Source: Portulaca oleracea
Taxonomy: Eukaryota > Streptophyta > Magnoliopsida > Caryophyllales > Portulacaceae
DNA: 64,000 nt
Direction: 5' to 3'
NCBI GenBank assembly: GCA_029582165.1
Contig: CM055876.1
Location: forward strand, 34,521,434-34,585,433
This document shows positions 32,609-43,702 of the stretch, in pieces. The stretch's first letter is position 1, and every line of letters starts with the position of its first letter. The position numbers and the translations under genes are program-made. The notes beneath the pieces are model-generated. The model had not been told where the DNA came from, did not search any database, and saw only the letters and a list, made by a program, of their open reading frames with translations.

Positions 32609-33034
32609 AAAGCGTGGCCTACTACAAAGTCAAACAGGGTCTTTCCAAAACCCTAAGCTGCAAGGATCAATTGGGAGATCCCCTCATGTCGCGTCTTTTC
32701 TTTTCATGACAATTATCTTCATTTCAGAGTCAGTTGGATATATCCCAAGTAGTTTCTTTTTTATGTATTCATCTTAGCTGCATTCAATAAAGATGAAACC
32801 TTTCATGATTATGACTCTTGTCTTCCCCGACCCTTCATTTGCTTCTAAACTGCTAAGGAAAGAATCTTGTGCTTGCATTCTTGATTTGAATTGAAGAGCT
32901 CACTCACCCATATGACCATCCAAGTCTGACACATCCATCTTCTCATATTTTCCCCTCCATCTTACATCTCCATCACATTTTCTCTGTGATTTTGTGCCCT
33001 ACCTCGAGTCCAAGGTTAATAGAGAGAAGAAAGG

Positions 33035-33852
33035 CTAACTTCACCGCCAAAGCGAAGTTAGGCAAAATGAGAAATAAATAAAAAAAGAGCGAGGCCAACT
33101 TGAACACTCATCTAACAAGTTGGGCAAAAGGAGAGGCAAAATGACGAAAATTAAGAGGAGAGAAGCTCACTTGAACACTCACCCAACAGGTTAGGCAAAA
33201 GGAGAGAATTCAAAGCGACCAATAGTCTCTAAAAGTGAATCTCAATATCAAATGAATTATGTAGCTTAAAAGGACATGTCTATGATAGAAGGCTTCTACC
33301 CTTTACCACCTACATCATAACCACCTTCATTTCCACTTCGCCGCTTTACCTACATTATTACCTTCTCACACCATCTTTTTAACCACCACCACGAACCCGG
33401 TCATTCATTTTATGACCATCTCATCCATAAATCCATCTAAGCCAACTAATGTGTTGCGGGTGATAAATATCATGGAAAAGAGAAATATAGATTGGGTTGT
33501 CGAGTTCAAAAAAAAAATACAAAAAAAATACAAAGAAGAAAGCAAGAATAAGAGGCAATCGTCGGTTTACATTGGTCACTCGCACACATCCCAAAACCTC
33601 CCTGTCCAACCTTCACACATATCCTTCCCATTAAACTTTCGACCCATCTCAAAGTCCTTCTTGAGACATCAATCGTTTAAAGCTGCACCCGTTGAACTAG
33701 GACTGGCCTGATTCCACACTAGATACGTAGGAGAACCTCTTTGAGGCCCGGTCGCTGCAATTCACTTTAGAGAAAATCCATCATCAAATCTTTTGGTCTT
33801 TGAGAGATAAAATAAAGAGTGGCTAGCTTGAAAACCTCATCAGGCGAGCTAG
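33035..33852 (+). other. Four related hairpins with covarying stems
   Basis: Each hairpin has an 8-bp stem and 11-14-nt loop followed by GGCAAAA. Stems: CTAACTTC/GAAGTTAG (33035-33042, 33054-33061), CCAACTTG/CAAGTTGG (33095-33102, 33116-33123), CTCACTTG/CAGGTTAG (33166-33173, 33187-33194; one mismatch) and CTAGCTTG/CGAGCTAG (33823-33830, 33845-33852; one G-T pair). Changes on one side are matched on the other. Confidence 0.65.
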
Positions 33853-35289
33853 GCAAAAGGAAAGGAAACCTTGGTCTCTAATAACACTGACAAGTTGTCA
33901 GATTTCTTTCACCAAAGCATACCCACCTTTTCCCATCAGACTTGGATCACCCTTCATACCTAAATTCATCAAACCATAGCAATTTGACCATCTCTTCCCT
34001 TATGAGATATGGTACTCCATTCATAGACCATCTCATCCACCTTCACCAGTCACCAGTTCGAACTTCTGTCTATCGAACTACTCATCCATTCACCATCTTG
34101 TTCATCTAATCGCTACCCTGACCAAACCATTCACAACCTTATCTCGCCCTCTATTTGGGCATGAGCATTCACTATGTTTTCCATCATTCCCATTTTCACC
34201 CCATCACCTTTTGAGCTCTTCTGATTCGGTCATTAGTGTATGTATGAGATTCGTCAGTTAATCCCTACTTTCAGAACAACTGAGTGAGGGATAACTCCTT
34301 TAGCAGAACAAGAAGCCAGCTGCATCAAAATAAGGCGTTACTTGAAGGTGACAGCCACCTAGGTCAATCATTCTGACTCACCTAAAGGCGCTTGTTCACT
34401 GATACTGGGGGCTTGGTGCTTACATGTTCCTCCCTAAATAAAAGAACCAGGAAAGATAGAGAAAAGGCAAGGGAAATCAAGATGGCCTACCACTTGATCC
34501 CTCCTAGTGCTTCGGTTTCCTAATCATGACATCAAGGTCGAGCATCCTGACTATCCCATCATGTTGCTTAAGCAGGCCGAGTCTTCCATTAATATCGTCT
34601 TTTGCAGCATTCCAACTTGGGGCTCGCTCATCACTCAATATCAGCATCATGGCAACTTGCGAGGCAATTCAAGAAGAAGAACTCATCATTTTCACTATTT
34701 TTGTCTTGTCCTGAAACTCACCTCGAAATCACTCTTGACATTTAGAGTTTTTTTTTATTATTTACTTCTCTTTTTTTCTTCTTTCCTCGGGAAAGTGGGG
34801 GCTGTTCATATCGCATACATGCAGCAAATCAATGTGCATTTTTTTTAAGTTTTTTGTTTTTAGGTCATGTGCATTTTTCATTTTAAGTCACATTAATTTG
34901 CATTTTGAGTCACATTAATTCGTTTTCATTTTCATTTTGAGTCATATTAGTATTTTATTATTTTTTCCCTCTTTCTTCTTGAGTCACATAAAAAAAAAGT
35001 CACATCATGCATTAAAATTAGGATTGCATAAAATCATGTATAAAGAATCTTATAGAATATAATGCATAATAGAGTTGTGTATTGTACATAAAAGAGTTTT
35101 GTACATATTTATTTTCGTGTAATTCATGTAGCATAGCATGCATAAGACCGCATATGCATTCTTCCATCTCCTGCCCGAACCTCAAAAGAAATTCAACTAT
35201 GGGGGTTAGAAATCAAGCAAGCTCACTTGGAGTCTTAATCGCCTTCGGGCGTATTGCCAGAAACTCAAAAGACGGTGCCGATGAAGAGA

Positions 35290-35540
35290 TAATTCGAGTT
35301 TTACGAGAATTAACCCTCGTCTTCCGAGTTAAACTCTAAAAAATTCAGTTCACAAATTTTTATGAGAATTACCTCATTTTTCGGGTTAAATTCTAACATC
35401 GATCACAAATTTTTATGAGAATTAGCTCATTTTCGGGTTAAACTCTAAAACGGATCGCAAATTTTTATGAGAAATAATTTGGAAAATAATTCATTTTCTA
35501 AGTTAAACTCTAAAATGTTCACGATAATTAGTTTGGAAAT
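35290..35540 (+). repeat. Short tandem repeats in the outer retroelement
   Basis: Four degenerate copies of a unit containing CACAAATTTTTATGAGAATT, then CTCATTTT, then GGGTTAAACTCTAA. Confidence 0.75.
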
Positions 35541-35729
35541 AATTCATTTCTGAATTAATTGTGAAGACCCGAGCATACGGACAAACTCGACTCATATTGC
35601 CAAGAACAAGCCAGGTCTAGGTCTTGCAAGCGGACACCATATCACCAAGTACAGTCCGGACCGAGGTTCCACATACAGCATCACCAAGAAAAAAATGAAC
35701 CCGATGCGAAGACAAAATGCAAGATTTCA

Positions 35730-37420
35730 CTGAGCAATACCAGGCGGTATGCTCGGCAGAGGGGACTCAAGGTTGGGCAATGTGAAAAAAACATCGGGCA
35801 TAGCGGCATGCATGCAGGCATGACATCCTACCTAGGGTTCCATGCAACAAGTGAAATCCGGCTGACCGATCCTTGGCTGGACAGAGTTGCATGCCTGGAG
35901 GCACGACAACCTGACTAGACCCCAAATCTGACGAAGTAGTGCAGAAAAACAAAGAAAACTGGACATAATTCAGCAGACATAGCACCATACTTGGAGGCAT
36001 GCCAACCTGCCCAGGCTTAAATCTATCCAGACCATGCAGAAAAACTCCGGACAGAGCACCATACTTGCAGGCATGGTAACCTGCCCAGGGTTCAGAACAA
36101 CGAGTAAGGACCAATCGATCGACATCGACGGACAGAGCCGCATGCCCGAGGCATGACACCGATCGCATAAGGATTTGAAAAAAAAATAGTACAGAAAAGT
36201 ATGGAAAACTGGACGGAGCTGCATGCCTGGAGGCATGCCATCAGAGTTTTATGAGAAAAATCTTAGGATTAATAGTTAATCCCAATGTTCAACTCTAAAA
36301 ATTTGATGACACAAGAAACAGCAAAAAGTTTTGGGCCTCAATACATGACAAGGTTGGTGCAAAGCATGCATGCGGAATACCAAGATCATACAAAGAATAT
36401 GAGTTTGAAAGGCTCACCGGCACTTCCGATCTCTTAAGCCACACAAGCTCATTCGGATATCTCGAGGTTTCAAAGGTTGTGTCATCGTATAAGCTGCAAA
36501 GCACAAGAAGAAAACTAAAAATCCAGCGACAAAGCAAAATTTCTCGAATCAAAATCGGGACGCAAACCCGAGACCATACAAGCAGGTATGGAGTAAACCC
36601 GAGGACGAACCCCGGATTGCGCGAAAGCTGACAGGAAGGGGTCAAACTTGGGTCTGAACCCGGGATCACGCCTGGCGGTATGGGGGCGGTTCCAGCCAAA
36701 TTCCGGCAAGCCACCGGGAGTTAAAAGCATGCAAAAATTCTAAAAACCCGGGACCATACAAGCAGGTATGTAGCAAACCTGACCCCGGGTTGTACGAAAG
36801 CTAGTCAAGCTTGGGTCTGAACTCGGGACCATACCTGGCGGTATGGGGGCGGTTCCAGCCGAATTTCGGCAAGCCACGAGGAGTTAAAAGCATGACCATA
36901 CAAGCAGGTATGGAGCAAACCCGAGACCAAACCCCCGGGTTGTACAGAGCGGGTCAAACTCAGGTTCGAGCCCGGGGCAATACCGCCAGGCATGGGTTAA
37001 CAAAATTCCGGAATTCGAGTTCGTAATGCTGAAAACCGAACACATGCGAGACCGTATTGAGCTCCGGTGAGCGTAACAGTCAGTGTTTTCCGGGCTCGAA
37101 AATCGAGGAATTGTCACCGGCGAGAACCAACTCACCCGACCGTTATACCTGGTGGTATTGTGAGAAAATTCGAGTTTTCAACTTCAAGATTCAAAAATTT
37201 CCCAGCGAAAATCCAGATCTGAGACCCGAGACAGCCCGCGTCGCAGGATACTTGGCGGTATGGGCTTAAGCTCCGGCAAGGCCCGACGACGGAAACACCC
37301 GGCGCGAAAACCGAAGAAACAACTGCCACACCTGGCGGTATGCTAATCCGGTCTCCAGGTTTCACCGGCGATCGACAGACAACAGCGGGGCTCGGGAACT
37401 GCACACCTGGCGGTATGCTC
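35730..37420 (+). repeat. Dispersed ATACC-NNNN-GGTAT palindrome cluster
   Basis: About sixteen copies or degenerate copies, for example ATACCAGGCGGTAT (35737), ATACCTGGCGGTAT (36831), ATACCTGGTGGTAT (37145) and ATACTTGGCGGTAT (37248), at roughly 70-100-bp intervals. The same motif family is in the LTRs of this element. Confidence 0.8.
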
Positions 37421-37756
37421 TGCTGCTCGAGATTCTAGAGAGAAAGTGAATGTAGGGAGAGTAGGAGTGGGAGATAAGATGTTTAGGGTGTGGGGATAAA
37501 ATGAAGACACCACCCCTTTTTTAAAACCACTCCTTGAACTCCTCAACCTCCCACCTACTCATCCTTAAATTCAATGAATGTTTGACTGGTCTAGCCAGAT
37601 TGACTGAAAAATTATTATAAGGAGAATTTAAAACTTTTGTTTTAATACTCCAATAATAAAAAAGGAGAAAGATATTATTTTCAAGAGAAAATATGGAAAT
37701 ATAATTTCTATATAACTCAGAAAATAATTTAATTCAATTTTTATGGTTGCATCGTC

Positions 37757-38745
37757 TCCGGTAAGCTACATTTTTAACGACATCGGGAAAGACTGAGCTA
37801 CATTTTCAATGACATCGGGAAAGACTGAGCTACATTTTCAATGACATCGGAAAAGACTGAGCTACATTTCAACGACATCGGGAAAGACTGAGCTACATTT
37901 CAACGACATCGGGAAAGACTGAGCTACATTTCAACGACATCGGGAAAGACTGAGCTACATTTTCAATGACATCGGAAAGATCGAAGCATTTCAACGACAT
38001 CGGGAAAGACTGAGCTACATTTTCAACGACATCGGGAAAGACTGAGCTACATTTCAACGACATCAGGAAAGACTGAGCTACATTTCAACGACATCGGGAA
38101 AGACTGAGCTATATTCCAACGACATCGGGAAAGACTGAACTACATTTTAACGACATCGGGAAAGACTGAACTACATTTGAACGACATCGGGAAAGACTGA
38201 ACTACATTTGAACGACATCGGGAAAGACTGAGCTACATTTGAACAACATCGGGAAAGACTGAGCTACATTTCAACGACATCGGGAGAGACTGAGCTACAT
38301 TTCAACGACATCGGGAGAGACTGAGCTACATTTCAACGACATCGGGACAGACTGAGCTACATTTTCAACGACATCGGGAAAGACTGAGCTACATTTTCAA
38401 CGACATCGGGAGAGACTGAGCTACATTTTCAACGACATCGGGAGAGACTGAACTACATTTTCAACGACATCGGGAAAGACTGAGCTACATTTCAACGACA
38501 TCGGGAAAGACTGAGCTACATTTCAACGACATCGGGACAGACTGAGCTACATTTCAACGACATCGGGAGAGACTGAACTACATTTCAACGACATCGGGAA
38601 AGACTGAGCTACATTTCAACAACATCGGGAAAGACTGAGCTACATTTCAACGATATCGGGAAAGACTAAGCTACATTTCGACGACATCGGGATAGACTGA
38701 GCTACATTTCAACGACGTCGGGAAAGATTGAACGACGTCGAGAAA
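37757..38745 (+). repeat. 31-bp minisatellite, about 32 copies
   Basis: The consensus unit reads ACTGAGCTACATTTCAAC then GACATCGGGAAAG, with 31-32-bp periodicity. It sits just before the polypurine tract and LTR2. One inverted unit is at 52480-52508. Confidence 0.95.
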
Positions 38746-38796
38746 GACCGGAGACCTCCAAGCTATACTTTGATCATCATCTTACTCAGACTCGAT

Positions 38797-38812
38797 CAAA
38801 GTGGGGGCTAAC
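38797..38812 (+). other. Polypurine tract of the outer retroelement
   Basis: CAAAGTGGGGGCTAAC directly precedes TGTAGACA of LTR2, the expected place for plus-strand priming. Confidence 0.75.
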
Positions 38813-39096
38813 TGTAGACACCCAAAAAGTGTCTCATAATTATTGTAATTATTTTTATTTTTATTTTTATTTTTATTTTAGTTTAGGAAAATGCCAAGAA
38901 TTTTGAAATGCAAAAAAGATGAAGAAATGATGGAAAAACCCAAAAAAAAAAGCCATCACAAAAAATGTCCAATCCAAACAGCCTAAAAAAGTAAAGCCTG
39001 GCACGCGGCCTAAAGCAGGATTGCAACCTGGATATGGGCATGCCTGCAGGTATTCTGGTGAGTTATGCCCAACCCAGGTCACCTTGGGAAGTGTGC
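38813..39096 (+). repeat. LTR2 of the outer retroelement, first part
   Basis: Starts TGTAGACACCC and follows LTR1 base by base until 39096, where the Athila-type element begins. LTR2 resumes at 52367. Confidence 0.92.
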
Positions 39097-40536
39097 TGAT
39101 AGGCCGCAAGTGCACGGGTGAAATTGTAGCATAAATCAAGGTCGTTCCCACAGGGACTTTTCCTTCCAACGCACTGAACTAGCCTCCTAATTGATCGCTA
39201 AGTCGATCCGTTTTTGGTTTGAAATAACTAATTCTAAATCTAATCACAATCAAGAACTAAACAAAAGGTTATTCACACAAACTTTTCGAATTTAATCAAG
39301 GTAAAAAGGCGTTCAGGGGATGAAACCTAAGTCAAATAACGAATCAACGATGTGGATTGAACTCTCATTTCATTAATTTGCACAATCAAGGTTCGATAAT
39401 CGCATAGAATACTTCGCAATGAGATTTTGCCACTAAAGCGAATTGCCAAGACTAACCAAGCACCTACTTTCGTGGTTATTTCGATTTAGTCAAGGTTAAA
39501 GATCTAATTATCTCAAGAACCCTAGTTAAAACTTCTATGTCTAGATAATTTTAACTAATTCAATCTAGGTTTTCGGGTAATCAAACTTCTCCTTTCGATA
39601 CTTCATTCAACAACCTATTAACATGCAATTGGTGATCAAGCAAAAGCAATAACGATTCAATTCAAAGACCAAATAGATTGAAACAAACTAAATTCATGAT
39701 TATTCAATCCAACAAAGTCAATTCGTCAAGCAACTTCAAAGGTTCATCCCCTAAACTAAAAGAACTACTCACAATTCATGTTTAAAACTACAAAGCAATT
39801 AAAATCTAGTCTAGAAAGCATATGAAAATCTATGAGAGAATGAGAAATAAACCAAAGTGAAGAACAAACTTGCTAGGAATCAACAATGGAAGACTTTTGC
39901 TCCTCCACTTCAAAATGTATTCAAGATGCTCTTCAATCTTCAATCTTCTCTCAATCTTCAATGGTGGAATGGAATATGGATGATGAATGATATGATTAGG
40001 GCATGAAATGGATGATGGTGGATGATTGATTCCTCCTAAACTCCGCCGGAAATAAGCATAATATAGGCAAATATCAACTCAAAACCGCCGAAAATGAAAA
40101 GACAGGAGAGACACGGACCGTGCCAGGGTAGGCACGGACCGTGCCCCATGCGACACGGACCGTGCTCCCTGTGACACGGACCGTGTCAGCTTTCTTCTTG
40201 AATTTTCTCGCTCTCTGGCCATAGACACGACCCGTGCTCTTCCTGGGGCACCCGTGTCACTGCTTGTTTCGAGCCTAGGGGTACTTTGGGCCATTGTTTG
40301 GGCCTTGGATGATCCAACACCTCACTTCTTGGTCCTTTAAGCTCATAACTTGGAACTACACTTGCTTTTTGGGCTCGGTTTACATCGATTCTTCACAAAT
40401 TCCCTACAAAACTCACCAAACTCCAAACCAAGTGTAATATGGGAAATTCGGGTATAAAATAACACAATCAAATCAAATATTTCCCAAATTCTCATCAAAA
40501 CAACCAAGTATTCATATATACAAGAAGCACTTATCA
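39097..40536 (-). repeat. 3' LTR of the Athila-type element
   Basis: 1,440 bp. It contains four copies of CACGGACCGTG at 40112, 40133, 40154 and 40175, exactly 21 bp apart. Confidence 0.93.
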
Positions 40537-42441
40537 AAATCCCCCATGCTTAGTCCTTGCTTGTCCCTAAGCAAGCCCAAACTCAAAAGAAAAGGCAAAG
40601 AAAGAAAATGAAAGAAAATAAAAGAAAACGGGACAAAAAGACTCAAAGAACTCAAAGCAAAAGTAAAAAGACTCAAAAGTAAAAATAACAAAAACGAAAA
40701 TTTTTATTTAATTACAACTCCTAAGGATGGCAATGATAGAACATTCAATCAACCCAATCTAATCTAAAGTACAGCCCGAGAGTGAAAAAGAAGCCAATTT
40801 ACACAAGTAAATGAAGACAAATTATTCAAGAATGGTACTCATCAAGTTCAACCAGTCACCCTTAATCACTGAATGAGATAAGAAGGCACATGTTAAGCAT
40901 GAAACTAGGTAAGAATAAAGAGCAAACTCACTTTCTGGGAATGTGGAAGCACTCCTCTCATGTGTTTAAATATGAAAAAAAAAATCATTGAAAGTTCGCT
41001 CAAATACTCAAACCAAAGTCACAACCAACCACGTACTTGCTAAGAATCTCAACTCTCCACCGCAATTTGCAAAGCAACAAAGACAATCAAGAGGACTTTC
41101 AAGGGTTGTAACGGGGCTAGGGTTAAGGGTAAGGAGTGGATAATATTTGGGAATTTTGGAGCTAGAAGCCAAAGTTTGAAATTATGTCTCACCAATTCAA
41201 CATACATACACTCTCACCACTTAAAATCAAACCAAATCAACCCCACAAACAATTGGAAACTTGCCTCAAAACAAAAGAAACACAATGTAAAACACTTTAT
41301 TCTCTTTTTCTTCTTTTTTCCGGAATTCTCCGATTTTTTTTTTCTTTTTCGCTTTTTTTTTCTGTTTTTTTTTCTTCTGATTTTTTTCTTTCTTTCTTCT
41401 TGAATGAAACATACAAACAAACAAACAAACTCACACTTATATACAACTCACTAGGCAAGTTCCAACTCTACCCAACCACTTCAATGTACATAATTTGGGG
41501 AATCAATCAATATATACAACTCAAACCAATCCCCATCACAAACCAAACCACCAAAATAACCACAATCAACCCAACTTCATACTCAACTCATTTCAAGCAA
41601 TGGCTTAAGGGTAGAAAATATATAATCGGCCAAGGCTCATAATATGGGTTCAAGAAAAGAAAAAGTCAAGGCAAGAAAGGGCTAACTAAGGATATTCTGA
41701 TGTAAACGGGTGGTCAAGGCTTGCGGGTTCAATTCCTAATGCCTCTATCATCTTGTCAATGTACAACGCATAGCAATTTCAAGGAGATGCAAAGCAAATG
41801 AAGGAGGATGCCACAATGGTGAGTCACTCATGGAAATTAGACTAATAAAAATGATTAGTCTTTTCTTTAAGGCTTATGTGGACTCACTGCAGCGCAACAA
41901 TCATTACCTAGTTTAAAAAGATATGCATATGCACAACTCACTCTTACAATAGAAACAAAGGCAATCGGTCTTACTATTCTAGCACAATTCCCACAACAAT
42001 TAGCTTCACAACTCATGTCAATTCACAGTCTTTCACAAACGGGCTATACAGGATCAAATCAAGTCGAAAGAAAACTATCACGCCAAATCTTATATCAAAC
42101 AGTTTTTTTTTTTTAATTTTCTGATTTTTTTCAAAAAATTTTTTTAAAAACTTTTTACAAGCCTCAAAATGAAAATAAAAAAAATAAGAAAACGAAAACG
42201 AACTACGAAAAGAGGAAATTAAAACTACAAGCAAATCTAGAAAACAAAAAAAAATAAAAACAAAAGAAAAGAAAAAGACTCAAAACAAGTTAAAAATCAA
42301 AAATAAAAAAAACGACTCAAAACACACATATCCACAAAAAGTTACACAAATCCCCCCATGCTTGAACCGAGCATTGTTCGCAATGCGAAACTTCACCCGA
42401 GAGGCAAAGGAAGAAAGCACAAAAAGGTCACAAAGAGGGAA
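40537..42441 (-). other. Athila region between the env-position ORF and the 3' LTR
   Basis: A polypurine tract GCATGGGGGATTT abuts the 3' LTR (about 40549-40537). A similar tract (GCATGGGGGGATT) occurs again near 42361-42349. The rest is A/T-biased with homopolymer-rich stretches (41300-41400, 42100-42320) and no supported coding region. Confidence 0.7.
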
Positions 42442-43702
42442 TCATGGAGGTGGAGGAGGGGGTGGGTTGCATGTATGGTTAAGCTGCCAATCACGAACGG
42501 ATCGCATCAAGGCAAGCATCTCATCTTGACTGCGCTCAATCCTACCCTGAGAGTCTCGAAGTGCTTGAAACTCAAGCTCACAATAAATTTGGAGGTCGTT
42601 TAGCCTCTCTTCAAGGGTAGGCTCACCATCACCCTCATCACCGTGCTCATCACTGCTACTGTCACCACTCTCTCCACCCTCTCGGATGGCTAGTGGGGCC
42701 TCAAAATCGGGGTGGTTTGGGTCCATGGGAGGGAGGAAGAGGATGTTAGGGACATGTTGAATGGACACATGATCATGGGGAAGCCGCATCTTCTCATTGT
42801 TAGGGTACCGCCACAAAACAGCGGCCCCGTCCAATGTACACATTTTCATAGAACAAAAGGTCTTAGCGTCCAGAAACAAAGGTCCACCAACTAAATCTCG
42901 CTGATGGCGAGCAGGGTCCCAACCAAAATGTCTTGCTAATACAGTTAGTAGACCCCCCATAACAATATCCCCCTTCCCCAAGCTAGCACGTCGCTCTAAG
43001 TGAAGAGCAAAGAGGGCAGCGGGGTTAACATCAGGCTGGGCATAGTACATCCCCCATATCACAAAAAATTCAGCTTTAGATGCAACATTCATGCTATCAC
43101 CACGACCAAACATACCACAGGATAGAATCCGCTGAACAACCCGAAAAGTCGGATTACGGATGGCAGTGCATTTAGACTTGCGAGGGTTATAATCAGTCCT
43201 AGTAGTAAGGAACTGCCAAAATGCTTTGAGGTTCCAAACATCATCATCAGGCATCTCTCGCCTCCTCGATCGATATGACAGCGATTGAAAAATCTCAAGA
43301 AATTCACCAAAGTGAGGGAATGGGTCTCTCATCGATGTTAAAGCTAATCAAACCCTCCTAGTGGTCAAATCTACTTGAAGGTGCTAAGCACTTCCAAGGT
43401 CGATCAAAGGTAGGTTCTCTCATCCGGGCAAAACGCAACAAGCCACATCGATTTAATAACCATTCAACATCAGTTAACATACCAGTCGCAGCCAAGAAGG
43501 GTTCATGCATAAATCTAGTTGCTACGACCTTCCGCTTGCTTAAAGCAAGGTAACGGTCATACATTTCACCTTCAAGGTTGAATGGATTGTTACCTCGATT
43601 GGGTCGTGACGAGCGCGCACCTTTGTCCTTCCCTTTTCCTCCATCAGCCTTCCGCCTCTTAGAAGACGGCTCCTCTTGAACTGGACCTTTACCCCTAGCC
43701 AT
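42442..43702 (-). pseudogene. Athila ORF downstream of pol (env position), frameshifted
   Basis: Two minus-strand frames, 43702..43358 (114 aa) and 43332..42442 (296 aa), together resemble the Athila-specific ORF family found after pol. The first begins with a basic, nuclear-localisation-like stretch (SSKRRKADGGKGKDKG). The second contains FWQFLTTRTDYNPRKSKCTA and DSMNVASKAEFFVIWGMYYA, and ends in an acidic region and a proline run. They are in different frames, so one indel or more near 43335-43360 breaks the gene. I saw no clear signal peptide or membrane span, so an envelope function is not supported by the sequence. A DNA/RNA-binding or other role is equally possible. Confidence 0.7.

Larger units (their letters stand above)
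32609..37756 (+). other. Non-coding internal region of the outer retroelement
   Basis: No protease, RT, RNase H or integrase motif is visible. The region holds the four hairpins at 33035-33852. A second purine tract AAAGTGGGGGCTG lies near 34792, followed by TGTTCATATC, which might be a relic of an older LTR junction. A set of about 50-60-bp tandem repeats lies at 35290-35540, and palindromic motifs recur through 35730-37420. Apparent ORFs at 35767-36714 are by-products of these repeats. Confidence 0.6.

Noticed and set aside
35767..37546. ORFs of 62-139 aa in the internal region of the outer retroelement
   Set aside because: Their repeated 'MPPGMQL' and 'PGGI' phrases come from the dispersed palindromic repeats, not from a protein family.
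37757..38745. CRISPR-like array of regular repeats
   Set aside because: The units are contiguous 31-mers without unique spacers, inside a plant retrotransposon; it is a minisatellite.
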